Shown here: positions 1-8,057 of the stretch, piece by piece | How the letters are laid out: each line of letters starts with the position of its first letter | Position numbering within the stretch: the stretch's first letter is position 1 | Assembly: GCA_016124895.1 (NCBI GenBank) | Contig: WGMU01000084.1 | Location: 1 to 35,761 of the forward strand | Direction of reading: 5' to 3' | DNA length: 35,761 nucleotides | Source: a bacterium | GTDB lineage: Bacteria > Planctomycetota > Planctomycetia > Planctomycetales > Planctomycetaceae | Notes under the pieces: generated by a model | The model's database searches: none | Told to the model about the DNA's origin: nothing | What the model saw: the letters and a program-made list of their open reading frames with translations, nothing else | Program-made: the position numbers and the translations under genes

Positions 1-1149
1 ACGGAGACGGGGCATGTCTGGTCGCGAGTCTCCGGCCATTCGACGCTGCTGGTCTCGTGTGTTTGTGGTGGAATGATTCGCGGCCTGCTGCTGCACCGCG
101 GCCGGTCGCTGCTGTGTGATAGGTCTTTGGACGCGGACAGGTGGTCGGCTGCGGCGGCGGCCGATGGAATGGCGTCGCTGATCGAGGATGGGGCGACGCT
201 GCTGACGGCGATGACTGTCGTTCCGTTTGTTTCGGCCGGGCAGAACGTTGGTGGTGTTCTGCTGCCGGGCGCCCGTGACAGCGAGGCAGACTTCGGCCCA
301 CTGCCTGGCCTGTGCGGCTCGCTGTTCGCTCAGTTGCGGCATTTGAACGACGCCGCGGAATCGGCGCATCCGAAGGCTGGCCAGGAAACCGGCCGAGGTG
401 TCAATGAGTCTCGCCTGTCGGAACTCAAACTTGAAGCGATGGCAGAGTTCGCGGCCGGGGCGGGGCACGAGATCAACAATCCCGTCGCGACAATTGCTGG
501 TCGAGCAGCGTTGCTGTTGAGGTCGGAAACGGATCCCGAGCGGCGACGGGCTCTGGAAACGATTGGCGGGCAGGCTTACCGGATCCGCGACATGATCGGC
601 GACGCGATGACCTTTGCGCGACCGCCGGAACCGAAACGCGAACAGCTTCCGGCGGCAGCAGCAATCCGAACCGTCATCGAGCAACTCCAGCGGTCGACGC
701 TGACAGACAACGTTCCGATCGCAACGCAGCTCGACGAGTCAATCGAACTCGACGGCGATCCGGAGCAATTTCGCGTCGCCGTTTCGTGTCTGCTGAAGAA
801 TTCGCTGGAAGCCGTCGAGCGGTCTCGCGGTGGGCAGATCCGGCTGTCGCTGCAGGCAGACTCGAACGTCACAACGACGGATGTCGAAAACGACTCGGCT
901 TTGACTCGCGGCGACGAGTGGGCTCTGCTGATTGTCATTGACAACGGCCCCGGCCTGAGCAGTGTCGAACGCGAGCACCTGTTTGATCCGTTCTTTTCCG
1001 GGCGGCAGGCGGGGCGTGGACTTGGTTTCGGGCTTTCGCGATGCTGGCGGATTGTGCGGATGCACGGCGGCGAGATTGACGCCCACAGTCCGGAGGGCTC
1101 TGGACTTGAGATACGCATTCGCTGGCCACGATTCCGCAGATCGGTGTGA
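1..1149 (+). CDS. Sensor histidine kinase, C-terminal part (5' end outside window)
   Basis: The reading frame is open from the first base, so the true start probably lies upstream; the first ATG inside the window is at 73. Numbering from that ATG, a HisKA dimerisation segment carries the phospho-accepting histidine at about residue 132 (motif GHEINNP). A GHKL ATPase domain follows, with an N-box (LLKNSLEA), G1 box (DNGPGLS), F-box (LFDPFF) and G2 box (GRGLGFGLS). The part before the histidine looks like the end of a sensory GAF-like or PAS-like region but is too incomplete to name. The kinase should autophosphorylate and pass phosphate to a response regulator. The NtrC-type regulator at 3704-5074 is the nearest candidate partner, but it is on the other strand, so pairing is only inference. 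The SGNH-like gene starts 9 bases after the stop. Confidence 0.88.
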   Translation, partial: TETGHVWSRVSGHSTLLVSCVCGGMIRGLLLHRGRSLLCDRSLDADRWSAAAAADGMASLIEDGATLLTAMTVVPFVSAGQNVGGVLLPGARDSEADFGPLPGLCGSLFAQLRHLNDAAESAHPKAGQETGRGVNESRLSELKLEAMAEFAAGAGHEINNPVATIAGRAALLLRSETDPERRRALETIGGQAYRIRDMIGDAMTFARPPEPKREQLPAAAAIRTVIEQLQRSTLTDNVPIATQLDESIELDGDPEQFRVAVSCLLKNSLEAVERSRGGQIRLSLQADSNVTTTDVENDSALTRGDEWALLIVIDNGPGLSSVEREHLFDPFFSGRQAGRGLGFGLSRCWRIVRMHGGEIDAHSPEGSGLEIRIRWPRFRRSV

Positions 1150-1158
1150 CAGGCAGCG

Positions 1159-2463
1159 ATGACGCAGGCGAACGACGAACCGACTCGACGCAGGCGGCGG
1201 TTCCGCACGCGGTCGAAACTGCTGCTGGCCTGTCTGACCGGATTGCTGGCGTTTGGTGTTGCCGAGGTCGGACTGCGCCTTGCCGGCTTTTCGTATCCGC
1301 TGCCGTATTTCCCCGACGAGTTCTGCGGAGCGAGGCTGCAGCCGGGTTTTCGCGGCTGGTGGTCGAAGGAAGGCGCGGCATCGATCGAGGTTAACTCGGC
1401 GGGCTTTCGCGACCGTGAGCACGCTCTCAAAAAGCCGGCCGGGACGATTCGAGTTGCCGTGCTGGGCGATTCGTACATCGAAGCATTTCAGGTTCCGCAG
1501 AACGCGATGTTCGGTTCGGTGCTGGAGCGAAAACTCAATGCGAACGCGGCAGCGGCCGGGATCAATCAGTCGTTTGAAGTACTCAGTTTCGGGGTGTCAG
1601 GTTACTCGACCACGCAGGAACTGCTTGCGCTGCGGCATCATGTCTGGCAGTTTGATCCGGACATCGTACTGCTGGCGTTTCTGCCGGCGAACGATGTGCG
1701 CGGCAACTCGCGGGAACTTGAGCCCGACGACTGCCGGCCGTTCTTCGACCTGATCGACGACGAACTGGTGCCCGATTTCCGTTTCCGCGATGACCCGGTT
1801 TATCAGTACGCCCTGACGAACCGCTGCCGGTTCAAGACGGCGGTGATCAATGCGTCGCGGGTTGCTCAGTTGCTGTACGCAGTCCAGTCCCGACCGGCAA
1901 CGGGTGAAATGTCAGAGGAAGACTCTACACGAGACGACTCGACGGAAGTCGGACTGGACGACGAGTGCTTTCGTCCGCCGCAGACGGACGAGTGGGAATC
2001 GGCATGGCAGCTCACCGAGCGACTGATCGAGCAGATGCAGCGAGAGGTCACTCAGCGAGACAGCAACTTTGCCGTCGCCGTTTTAACGTCGAGCCTGCAG
2101 GTGGATCCGGATTCGGCAGTCCGCCGTGCTTACGCTGAGCGGCTGGGGGTTGAAGATTTAAGTTACGCCGATCGGAGAATCACCGAACTCGGAGAGCGCA
2201 CCGGGTTCGAGACGATCATCCTGTCCGAACCGTTACGGAATTATGCTGAGCGGACTGGTCGGTTCGTCCACGGGTTCTCGAATACCTCACCGGGACGCGG
2301 GCACTGGAACAGAGACGGACACCGCGAAGCAGCACGCGTCTGCGCCGGGCCGCTGCTGCAGCTTGTCATCGGGCGTTCTCAGTCGACTCTGAAAGACGCC
2401 GACTCCGAGACAGGTGATGCAGACAATCGCAATCGCACTTCGGGAAAGGTACACGATGACTGA
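1159..2463 (+). CDS. Membrane-anchored SGNH/GDSL hydrolase-like protein
   Basis: A 434-residue protein. A basic N-terminus (RRRRFRTRSK) precedes one hydrophobic segment at about residues 21-41, which should anchor it in the membrane with the rest outside the cytoplasm. The SGNH blocks can be followed: block I VLGDSYIEAF with the nucleophile at S105, a block II-like glycine in GVSGYST at 145-151, block III LPANDV with N178, and a C-terminal GHWNRDGH segment at 381-388 holding the likely catalytic histidine. The usual aspartate three residues before that histidine is not obvious. The substrate cannot be told; family members deacetylate or acylate polysaccharides or cleave lipids. It is tightly spaced behind the histidine kinase and overlaps the nitroreductase start by 8 bases, suggesting one transcript. 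Residues 240-265 and the tail are acidic and probably disordered. Confidence 0.75.
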   Translation: MTQANDEPTRRRRRFRTRSKLLLACLTGLLAFGVAEVGLRLAGFSYPLPYFPDEFCGARLQPGFRGWWSKEGAASIEVNSAGFRDREHALKKPAGTIRVAVLGDSYIEAFQVPQNAMFGSVLERKLNANAAAAGINQSFEVLSFGVSGYSTTQELLALRHHVWQFDPDIVLLAFLPANDVRGNSRELEPDDCRPFFDLIDDELVPDFRFRDDPVYQYALTNRCRFKTAVINASRVAQLLYAVQSRPATGEMSEEDSTRDDSTEVGLDDECFRPPQTDEWESAWQLTERLIEQMQREVTQRDSNFAVAVLTSSLQVDPDSAVRRAYAERLGVEDLSYADRRITELGERTGFETIILSEPLRNYAERTGRFVHGFSNTSPGRGHWNRDGHREAARVCAGPLLQLVIGRSQSTLKDADSETGDADNRNRTSGKVHDD

Positions 2464-3019
2464 CGCAGCGACGCTGATTGACCGCGTGATTCACGAGCGC
2501 CGGACGATCAACAACTTTCTGCCGGAACAACCACCAGTTGAAACGATCGTTGCGGCGATCGAGGCGGCGTGCTGGGCTCCGAATCACCATCAGACAGAGC
2601 CGTGGCGGTTTCATCTGCTCGGACCGAAGTCGATTGCTGCAGTCGTCGATCTCAACGCGCAGCTTGTCACGGAAGCGAAGGGCTCCGTAGCTGGCGAAGC
2701 GAAACGTCAGCGCTGGAGCGAAGTCCCCGGCTGGCTGGCGGTGACCTGTCCGCGATCGCAGGAAGACGCTTCGCGCGAGCTGGAGGATTACGCCGCGTGC
2801 TGCTGCGCGATTCAGAATCTGTCACTGTTTCTCTGGAGCCGCGGCATCGGTGTGAAATGGACGACGGGAGCTGTCACGCAGCATCCGGACTATTTCGCAC
2901 TGCTCGGCCTGAACTCTGACGAGCACCTCTCTGTCGGCCTGCTGTGGTTTGGGTATCCGCAGACGGTTCCGGAGCAGCGACGGCAATCGGTCGACGAAGT
3001 CCTAACCCGGCTGCCGTGA
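2456..3019 (+). CDS. Nitroreductase family protein
   Basis: A 187-residue FMN-dependent oxidoreductase of the nitroreductase fold. The N-terminal RRTINNF segment matches the FMN-phosphate-binding start of the family, followed by a helix ending in APNHHQTEPWRF, the typical family block. The C-terminal part (VGLLWFGYP) matches the closing strand. I chose the ATG at 2456 rather than one 42 bases earlier because GGGAAAGG lies about 7 bases before it and because the family alignment begins there. The start overlaps the stop of the SGNH gene, indicating translational coupling. Substrates are unknown: members reduce nitro compounds, quinones or enones with NAD(P)H and act in the cytoplasm. The family call is firm, the specificity open. 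Confidence 0.85.
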   Translation: MTDAATLIDRVIHERRTINNFLPEQPPVETIVAAIEAACWAPNHHQTEPWRFHLLGPKSIAAVVDLNAQLVTEAKGSVAGEAKRQRWSEVPGWLAVTCPRSQEDASRELEDYAACCCAIQNLSLFLWSRGIGVKWTTGAVTQHPDYFALLGLNSDEHLSVGLLWFGYPQTVPEQRRQSVDEVLTRLP

Positions 3020-3057
3020 GGTCGTTTTGCCAGTCGTTAAAAAGTCGAACTGAGTTC

Positions 3058-3134
3058 GCGTGCCACTGGCTCGGCCAGCGCGAATTTCCGGGCTTTGGTA
3101 TTCGGTAAGCACTGGCAAAGCCAGTGGCACGCAG
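3058..3134. repeat. Intergenic palindrome, GTGCCACTGGCT type
   Basis: The left arm (GCGTGCCACTGGCTCGGCCAG, truncated here to its core) and the right arm near 3110-3133 (core GCCAGTGGCACGC) are inverted copies separated by about 30 bases. The element lies between the convergent nitroreductase and GGQ genes. The same core recurs at 16241 and 18929, and a relative sits inside the UvrA-like gene at 28323, so this is a dispersed family rather than a single terminator. No T-run follows either arm. Confidence 0.75.
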
Positions 3135-3175
3135 TTTGAACACGTGACTCGCGCCGTGCCGCAACCTTGAGCCAC

Positions 3176-3685
3176 TCAGCGCAGCGGTCGCAGGTCGCGG
3201 TGTTCGCGTTCGACGTTGAGCAGCACGAAGCCCCGCGGTTCGAGCTTCAGAAACTTCACGAGCTGCGACGGCGTCACAGCAAGCTGATCGGCCGCCGCGG
3301 CGACGTCCCAGTCTGCTGCAGCCAGACTGTCGAGCGCTTCGGCGAGTAGCGCCGGAAAGTCGGCGTGCGACGGATTGACCGAGATTCGTTGACCGTAACA
3401 GCGGCTGCGCCAGAGATCGCTGGGCGTTGTCTCCAGTGAGTAATCTCTGCGGTACTGCAGTGCGAGGTTGACTCGCAGTCGGAACAGAGCAGCACGGCGA
3501 TTGTCGGCCTGACTGCGACGCTCGTTCGCCTCGGCAGTGATCCCTGTTGGCGAGTGAGTGAGCACGATTGCGGTTTCGACTTTGTTGCGATGCTGCCCAC
3601 CGGGACCTGAGCGGCGTGTGCGAACCTCGGAACAGTCGCGGCGTAGTTCGTCGTCGCTAAGCGCTGCCGGGTGCGGGGCGGTCAT
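3176..3685 (-). CDS. Peptide chain release factor-like (GGQ) protein
   Basis: A 169-residue protein with the peptidyl-tRNA hydrolysis motif GPGGQHRNK (GGQ at residues 29-31), followed by the family block TGITAEANERRSQADNR. It lacks the codon-recognition domains of RF1/RF2, so it cannot read stop codons in the normal way. It resembles the stand-alone RF-1 domain proteins that free stalled ribosomes (the ArfB/YaeJ/PrfH group). The C-terminal half differs from ArfB: instead of an extended basic tail it has a small alpha-helical, HTH-like stretch (WDVAAAADQLAVTPSQLVKF) and a short RPLR end. It starts 18 bases after the end of the NtrC-type regulator gene, so the two are probably co-transcribed. 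The ribosome-rescue role is inferred from the family. Confidence 0.8.
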   Translation of the reverse strand: MTAPHPAALSDDELRRDCSEVRTRRSGPGGQHRNKVETAIVLTHSPTGITAEANERRSQADNRRAALFRLRVNLALQYRRDYSLETTPSDLWRSRCYGQRISVNPSHADFPALLAEALDSLAAADWDVAAAADQLAVTPSQLVKFLKLEPRGFVLLNVEREHRDLRPLR

Positions 3686-3703
3686 CGTCGGCTCCGGCCG
3701 GCC

Positions 3704-5074
3704 TCACGTTTCAATGCCGAGTTCTTCGATCTTGCGATACAGGCTCGACAGGCCAAGCCGCAGGCGCTTGGCCGCTTCGCGTTTGTCCGGCCACTGGCGC
3801 AGGACGCGCGTGATGTGCAGCCGTTCGTAATGCTTCAGCGCGAGTCGCAGGTCTTCGGTATCCGGCAACGGCTGATCGATGCCCAGCAGATCGGGCGGCA
3901 GATCGTTTGGTTCGATCGTCGTACCGTCACACATCATGACGGCGCGTTCGATTGCGTTATCGAGCTGCCGGACGTTCCCTTTCCACTCGGCCGCCATCAG
4001 TAACCGCACGGTTTCAGAACTTGCTCCAGCCACGCGTTTGCGCATCTGCTGTGAATGCTTCGCGACGAAGAACTCGACCAGTTCCGGGATATCGTCGATG
4101 CGGTCGCGGAGCGGCGGAATCTGAATCTTCACGCCGTCGAGCCGGTAAAACAGGTCCTCATGAAACCGCTCCTTCGCGACTTCGCGCGTCAGCTCGCGGG
4201 TTGTCGACGCGACAATGCGGGCATGCACCTGCTGCGGTTCCGAACCGCCGACCGGCAGCGCTTCCCCGTATTCAATCGCGCGCAGCAGCTTGGCCTGCGT
4301 GCTGACCGGCAGATCACCGATCTCGTCGAGATAAACCGTGCCCGAATCGGCGTGCAGCAGCAGCCCCTCTTCGACGGCTTCGCCCGCCCCCGGAACCATC
4401 GAGCGGGAGCCAAACAACTGGCTTTCGAGCAGTTCGACCGGACGCGTGCCGCAGTCCATCGCCAGAAACGGTGATTCGCTGTTCGGGCCGGCCTCGTGAA
4501 TCGCGCGGGCAAACAGCTCCTTGCCTGTGCCCGTTTCACCGACCAGCAGTACGTTGGCATTGGTGACGGCGACCTTGCGAATCTGGGCCTGCACGTTCGC
4601 GATCGCGTCGCTGGAGCCAACGATCCGGCCGAACTTTTCTCCCCGCGCAAGTTCGCGCCGCAGCGACTGATTCTCGAAGTAGAGCTGCCGAAACTCGTAC
4701 AGCCGGTCGAGCTTATGCAGCAGGTCGTCAAAGATGACGGGCTTGACGATGTAATCGAAGGCGCCTGCTTTGAACGCTTCAACCGCGTTTTCGACCGTCG
4801 CATACGCGGTGATGATCAGGATGCACGTATGCGGGTTCATCTGGTGCAGTCGCCGCAGCAATGCAATCCCGTCGCCGTCGGGAAGCTGCACGTCGCAAAT
4901 GGCGACGCCGAAGTCGTTCTCTCGGGCGAGCTTCAGTGCGTCCCCGACGCAGCCCGCCTCAAAGACATCGTAGTTCTCTCCTTCGAGGACTTCCCGCAGA
5001 GACTGCCGAATGATTTCTTCATCTTCGACGATCAGGACGCTTCGCTGTTCACTCACTGGTTCCGGCCTTCGCAA
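3704..5074 (-). CDS. NtrC-family response regulator lacking a GAFTGA loop
   Basis: A 456-residue protein with three parts. The receiver domain (about 11-125) has the acidic pair E17-D18, phospho-acceptor D61 and K111. The AAA+ domain (about 148-385) has Walker A GETGTGKE at 179-186, Walker B VYLDEIGD near 247-254, and arginine residues in RFHEDLFYRL and PPLRDR. A Fis-type helix-turn-helix ends the protein (about 420-456, KREAAKRLRLGLSSLYRKI). Where sigma-54 activators carry GAFTGA after LFG, this protein reads GSRSMVPGAGEAV. GAFTGA is the loop that touches sigma-54, so direct activation of sigma-54 holoenzyme is doubtful; regulators with altered loops (such as TyrR) act on sigma-70 promoters or repress. 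The downstream gene is the GGQ protein. Confidence 0.9.
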   Translation of the reverse strand: MRRPEPVSEQRSVLIVEDEEIIRQSLREVLEGENYDVFEAGCVGDALKLARENDFGVAICDVQLPDGDGIALLRRLHQMNPHTCILIITAYATVENAVEAFKAGAFDYIVKPVIFDDLLHKLDRLYEFRQLYFENQSLRRELARGEKFGRIVGSSDAIANVQAQIRKVAVTNANVLLVGETGTGKELFARAIHEAGPNSESPFLAMDCGTRPVELLESQLFGSRSMVPGAGEAVEEGLLLHADSGTVYLDEIGDLPVSTQAKLLRAIEYGEALPVGGSEPQQVHARIVASTTRELTREVAKERFHEDLFYRLDGVKIQIPPLRDRIDDIPELVEFFVAKHSQQMRKRVAGASSETVRLLMAAEWKGNVRQLDNAIERAVMMCDGTTIEPNDLPPDLLGIDQPLPDTEDLRLALKHYERLHITRVLRQWPDKREAAKRLRLGLSSLYRKIEELGIET

Positions 5075-5235
5075 AACCCACGATCACGGGGGCGGACGCA
5101 TCTGGCCCGACATCCGCCGAAATGACGCATCTGATGAGAGCGGCGAGTGTAGCTTTCCGGTTCGCAGCCGACACCTGTGAGAAAGGCAGCCTGCAGAACT
5201 GAGAACGTTCCGCCTCCGATTGGCGCCAAACAACA

Positions 5236-5263
5236 CGGCGCGGCAGGAGGAACTGCCACGCCG
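5236..5263 (-). terminator. Probable recA terminator hairpin
   Basis: A 10-base stem with one mismatch (arms CGGCGCGGCA and TGCCACGCCG, 8-base loop) lies about 48 bases after the recA stop. Read on the minus strand it is followed by TGTTGTTTGG, a weak U-rich tract. It fits an intrinsic terminator for recA, though the T-tract is interrupted. Confidence 0.5.
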
Positions 5264-5310
5264 TTCTGAGAATCCAGTTTGTCCAGCGAGTTCGAAACGT
5301 CCGACGGAAT

Positions 5311-6390
5311 CTACTCGTCCGCAGCGGCCGTCGCGTCAGCAGTCGCCTCCGGAGCGGCGGCGAGGTCGGCAAAACCGCGGGCCGTCAACACCTTCTGGCG
5401 GATTTCCGTGGTGAGTTCAGGATTCTCTTCGAGGTGCAGTCGGGCCTTGTCGCGTCCCTGGCCGAGACGAATGTCGCCATAGCTGAACCAGGCACCGCTC
5501 TTCTGGACGATTCGGTCCTCGACGGCGAGGTCCAGCACGTCGCCTTCGTAACTGATGCCACAACGGCCGAGCATGTCGAATTCAGCAACGCGGAACGGCG
5601 GCGCGACTTTGTTCTTGACGATCTTCGTTTTCATGCGGATGCCGATCGGCTCTTCGCCATCCTTCAGCGACGCGATCTTGCGGACGTCGATCCGGCACGA
5701 ACTGTAAAATTTGAGCGCCCGGCCGCCCGGTGTCGTCTCCGGGCTCCCGAACATGACGCCGATCTTCTCACGAATCTGGTTGATGAAGACGACCGTCGTC
5801 TTCGAGCGGGAAATCGCACCGGTCAGCTTTCGCATTGCCTGACTCATCATGCGTGCCTGCAGCCCGACGTGCGTGTCGCCGATCTCGCCGTCAAGTTCCG
5901 CCTTCGGGACCAGGGCTGCGACCGAGTCGATGACGATGCAGTCGACGGCGTTTGACTTGATCAGCATCTCGGCAATTTGCAGAGCTTCCTCGCCGTACGA
6001 CGGCTGACTGACGAGCAGGTCTTCAAGGTCAACGCCGATCTTTTTCGCCCAGGCCGGATCGAGCGCGTGTTCCGCGTCGATGAATGCCGCGATGCCTCCC
6101 TGCTTCTGAGCACTGGCGATCGCGTGCAGCGCGAGTGTCGTCTTACCGCTCGATTCCGGTCCAAACAGTTCGATGATGCGGCCGCGCGGCAGACCGTAGC
6201 CTCCAAGTGCCAGGTCAAGCGACAGGGCTCCGGTCGGAATTCCGGACACGACCATATTTGTCGCGTCCGACAGCTTCATGATCGAGCCCTTGCCGAACGC
6301 CTTTTCGATCTGCCCCAGAGCGTTGCCGAGCATCGTCTGATCTTCGTTCTGAGGCGGTTGCTTCGTGCGGGTTGCGGCCTTGCCTGCCAT
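5311..6390 (-). CDS. recA: Recombinase A
   Basis: A 359-residue RecA, the ATP-dependent strand-exchange protein that also triggers LexA-type self-cleavage. Visible marks are Walker A GPESSGKT at 77-84, the catalytic-glutamate block DAEHALDP, Walker [13 protein letters not shown], loop L1 ([20 protein letters not shown]), the [19 protein letters not shown] block covering loop L2, and the C-terminal acidic tail. The frame stays open 65 codons further upstream, but the ATG at 6390 is right: AAGGAG sits 7 bases before it and homology begins there. Two small departures from E. coli are visible: ALDPAW in place of ALDPIY, so the adenine-stacking tyrosine is tryptophan, and [10 protein letters not shown] in place of SQPDTGEQAL. 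It stands alone, with a hairpin after its stop. Confidence 0.97.
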   Translation of the reverse strand: MAGKAATRTKQPPQNEDQTMLGNALGQIEKAFGKGSIMKLSDATNMVVSGIPTGALSLDLALGGYGLPRGRIIELFGPESSGKTTLALHAIASAQKQGGIAAFIDAEHALDPAWAKKIGVDLEDLLVSQPSYGEEALQIAEMLIKSNAVDCIVIDSVAALVPKAELDGEIGDTHVGLQARMMSQAMRKLTGAISRSKTTVVFINQIREKIGVMFGSPETTPGGRALKFYSSCRIDVRKIASLKDGEEPIGIRMKTKIVKNKVAPPFRVAEFDMLGRCGISYEGDVLDLAVEDRIVQKSGAWFSYGDIRLGQGRDKARLHLEENPELTTEIRQKVLTARGFADLAAAPEATADATAAADE

Positions 6391-6574
6391 GCGTCGACTC
6401 CTTGAATCCAGCTCTGATCTGCGACCGGCACTCGGAACGTGACCTGAGCAACTGAGGGGAACACTTGTTGCGGCGAACTCTAAACGAGCCGATCCGGATC
6501 GGGAAGTGTCGCGAGTCAATGTCGTCCCGGCAAATGCGCGGCGTTTGCTGCGGAACTGTCGCATATCATGCGGC

Positions 6575-7825
6575 CTACTCGACAATCGCGTCGTAGATCA
6601 GCCCTTTCACGGCGAACTCGGTCATGAAGGAGTACGGCAGCGTCTGTTCGAGCGTGATCACGATCAGATCGTCTTTGGGCGAGACCCAGTAGTGCGTGCT
6701 CGCCGCACCGCCCCAGCCGTACTCACCAACGTGGCCCTCTCGATCCCAGTCGGACATCTTTTCCCGCACCGAGAAGCCGAAACCGAAGCCGACACCAATT
6801 CGCTTCTGCTCGCCGAAGTAAATGTTCGAGACAGCCTCGGGCAACTGGCTGGTCGTCATCAACCGCACGGACTCGGGCGAGAGAATACGGGCATCGCCGA
6901 GTTTCCCGCCCTGCTGAATCGTCAGCAGAAACCGCATGTAGTCGCGCGCAGTCGACACGAGCCCGCCACCACCGGACAACAGTGCTTTTGGCTTTGTAAA
7001 GTCGCGGCGGCCTTCGTTGTCGGCAATGGTCAGCTTCCCCTTACCGTCGGAGTTGTACGCCTGCGCGAATCGTCCGCGCTTCTCCGGCGGGACAAAGAAT
7101 CCGGTGTCGGGCATGTCGAGGGGCTGGAAGATTCGCTCCTGCAGAAACTGGTCGAGCGGCTGTTCGGAGACGACTTCGATCACGCGTCCCAGAACGTCGA
7201 TTGACACGCCGTAGATCCAGTCCTCACCAGGTTGAAACGCCAGCGGCACCTCGGCCAGTCGTTCACACATCTCTTTCAGCGTGATCTCATGGTTCATCGG
7301 GTCCGCCTGTTTGAAGGCGGCATCGGCGTTCGTTCGAGGCGAGTTGCCGTACGTCAGGCCGGACGTATGCCGCAACAGATCGGCGATCGTCATCGCTCGC
7401 TTGAGAGCAACCAGCCCGTCGTCCGTATCGACCTTCAGCTTCTCGAACGACGGGATGTACTTCGCGACCGGGTCATCAACACTCAGCCTGCCCTCGTCGA
7501 CGAGCATCATCACCGCCGACGACGTGATCGCCTTGCTCATCGAGTAAATCCGCATGATCGCGTCGGTCGTCATCGGCCGCTTCGCTTCGATAGTCGCCAG
7601 GCCGTACGGCTTGAAATGGATCACCTTGCCGTGTCGGGCAATCATCACGATGCCGCCCGCCAGCTTGTGCTGCTCGACGAGGTTGCTCATCGCGTCGTCA
7701 ACCTTCGCCAGCTTCGCAGACGACATCCCAACGTCTTCCGGCTTGGCCGTCGGGATCTCGGCCGCCGACAGGCGCTGAGTGGCAATAGTCAGGACGACAC
7801 AGACAAACACGCGAAGTGGGTTCAT
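6575..7825 (-). CDS. Secreted serine hydrolase, beta-lactamase/class C PBP family
   Basis: A 416-residue protein with a signal peptide (about residues 1-22, hydrophobic core [10 protein letters not shown], ending near LSAAE). The SxxK motif is SMSK, inside the block [12 protein letters not shown], followed by the family blocks [17 protein letters not shown] and [11 protein letters not shown]. The tyrosine motif is probably DWIYGVS. A KTG-like triad is replaced by a GWGGAAST segment near the end, as in esterase-type members. The family covers class C beta-lactamases, D-amino-acid peptidases and esterases such as EstB; the replaced triad favours an esterase or peptidase over a drug-resistance enzyme. 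The ATG at 7825 was chosen because it opens the signal peptide and has AGAGGAA about 9 bases upstream; the frame extends 32 codons further. Confidence 0.87.
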   Translation of the reverse strand: MNPLRVFVCVVLTIATQRLSAAEIPTAKPEDVGMSSAKLAKVDDAMSNLVEQHKLAGGIVMIARHGKVIHFKPYGLATIEAKRPMTTDAIMRIYSMSKAITSSAVMMLVDEGRLSVDDPVAKYIPSFEKLKVDTDDGLVALKRAMTIADLLRHTSGLTYGNSPRTNADAAFKQADPMNHEITLKEMCERLAEVPLAFQPGEDWIYGVSIDVLGRVIEVVSEQPLDQFLQERIFQPLDMPDTGFFVPPEKRGRFAQAYNSDGKGKLTIADNEGRRDFTKPKALLSGGGGLVSTARDYMRFLLTIQQGGKLGDARILSPESVRLMTTSQLPEAVSNIYFGEQKRIGVGFGFGFSVREKMSDWDREGHVGEYGWGGAASTHYWVSPKDDLIVITLEQTLPYSFMTEFAVKGLIYDAIVE

Positions 7826-7973
7826 CGAGTGGTTCCTCTGGTCAGAAGGTGATGGCCGTGGTGAAAGATCGGCGAAGAAAGATAACGACACGCGGACCAA
7901 TCCTCGATCGCGCAACCACATCCCCGTTCATCATTGAAGCAATCGACGCATTCGAGACTGACCGTTTTCGACT

Positions 7974-8036
7974 GTCGCGGGATTTGCCAGAATTCAGTCT
8001 GACCTGCCCCGACTGAATTCTGGCGAATCCCGCGAC
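7974..8036. repeat. 26-bp near-perfect palindrome upstream of the PSCyt1 gene
   Basis: The left arm 7974-7999 and right arm 8011-8036 match as inverted repeats at 25 of 26 positions, separated by 11 bases. The arm core is GCCAGAATTCAGTC. It lies in the spacer between two divergent genes and ends 21 bases before the start codon at 8058. There is no T-run, so a terminator is unlikely. It could be a dispersed REP-like element or an operator. Confidence 0.85.
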
Positions 8037-8057
8037 GACCAGGTCCGAAGGACAACG

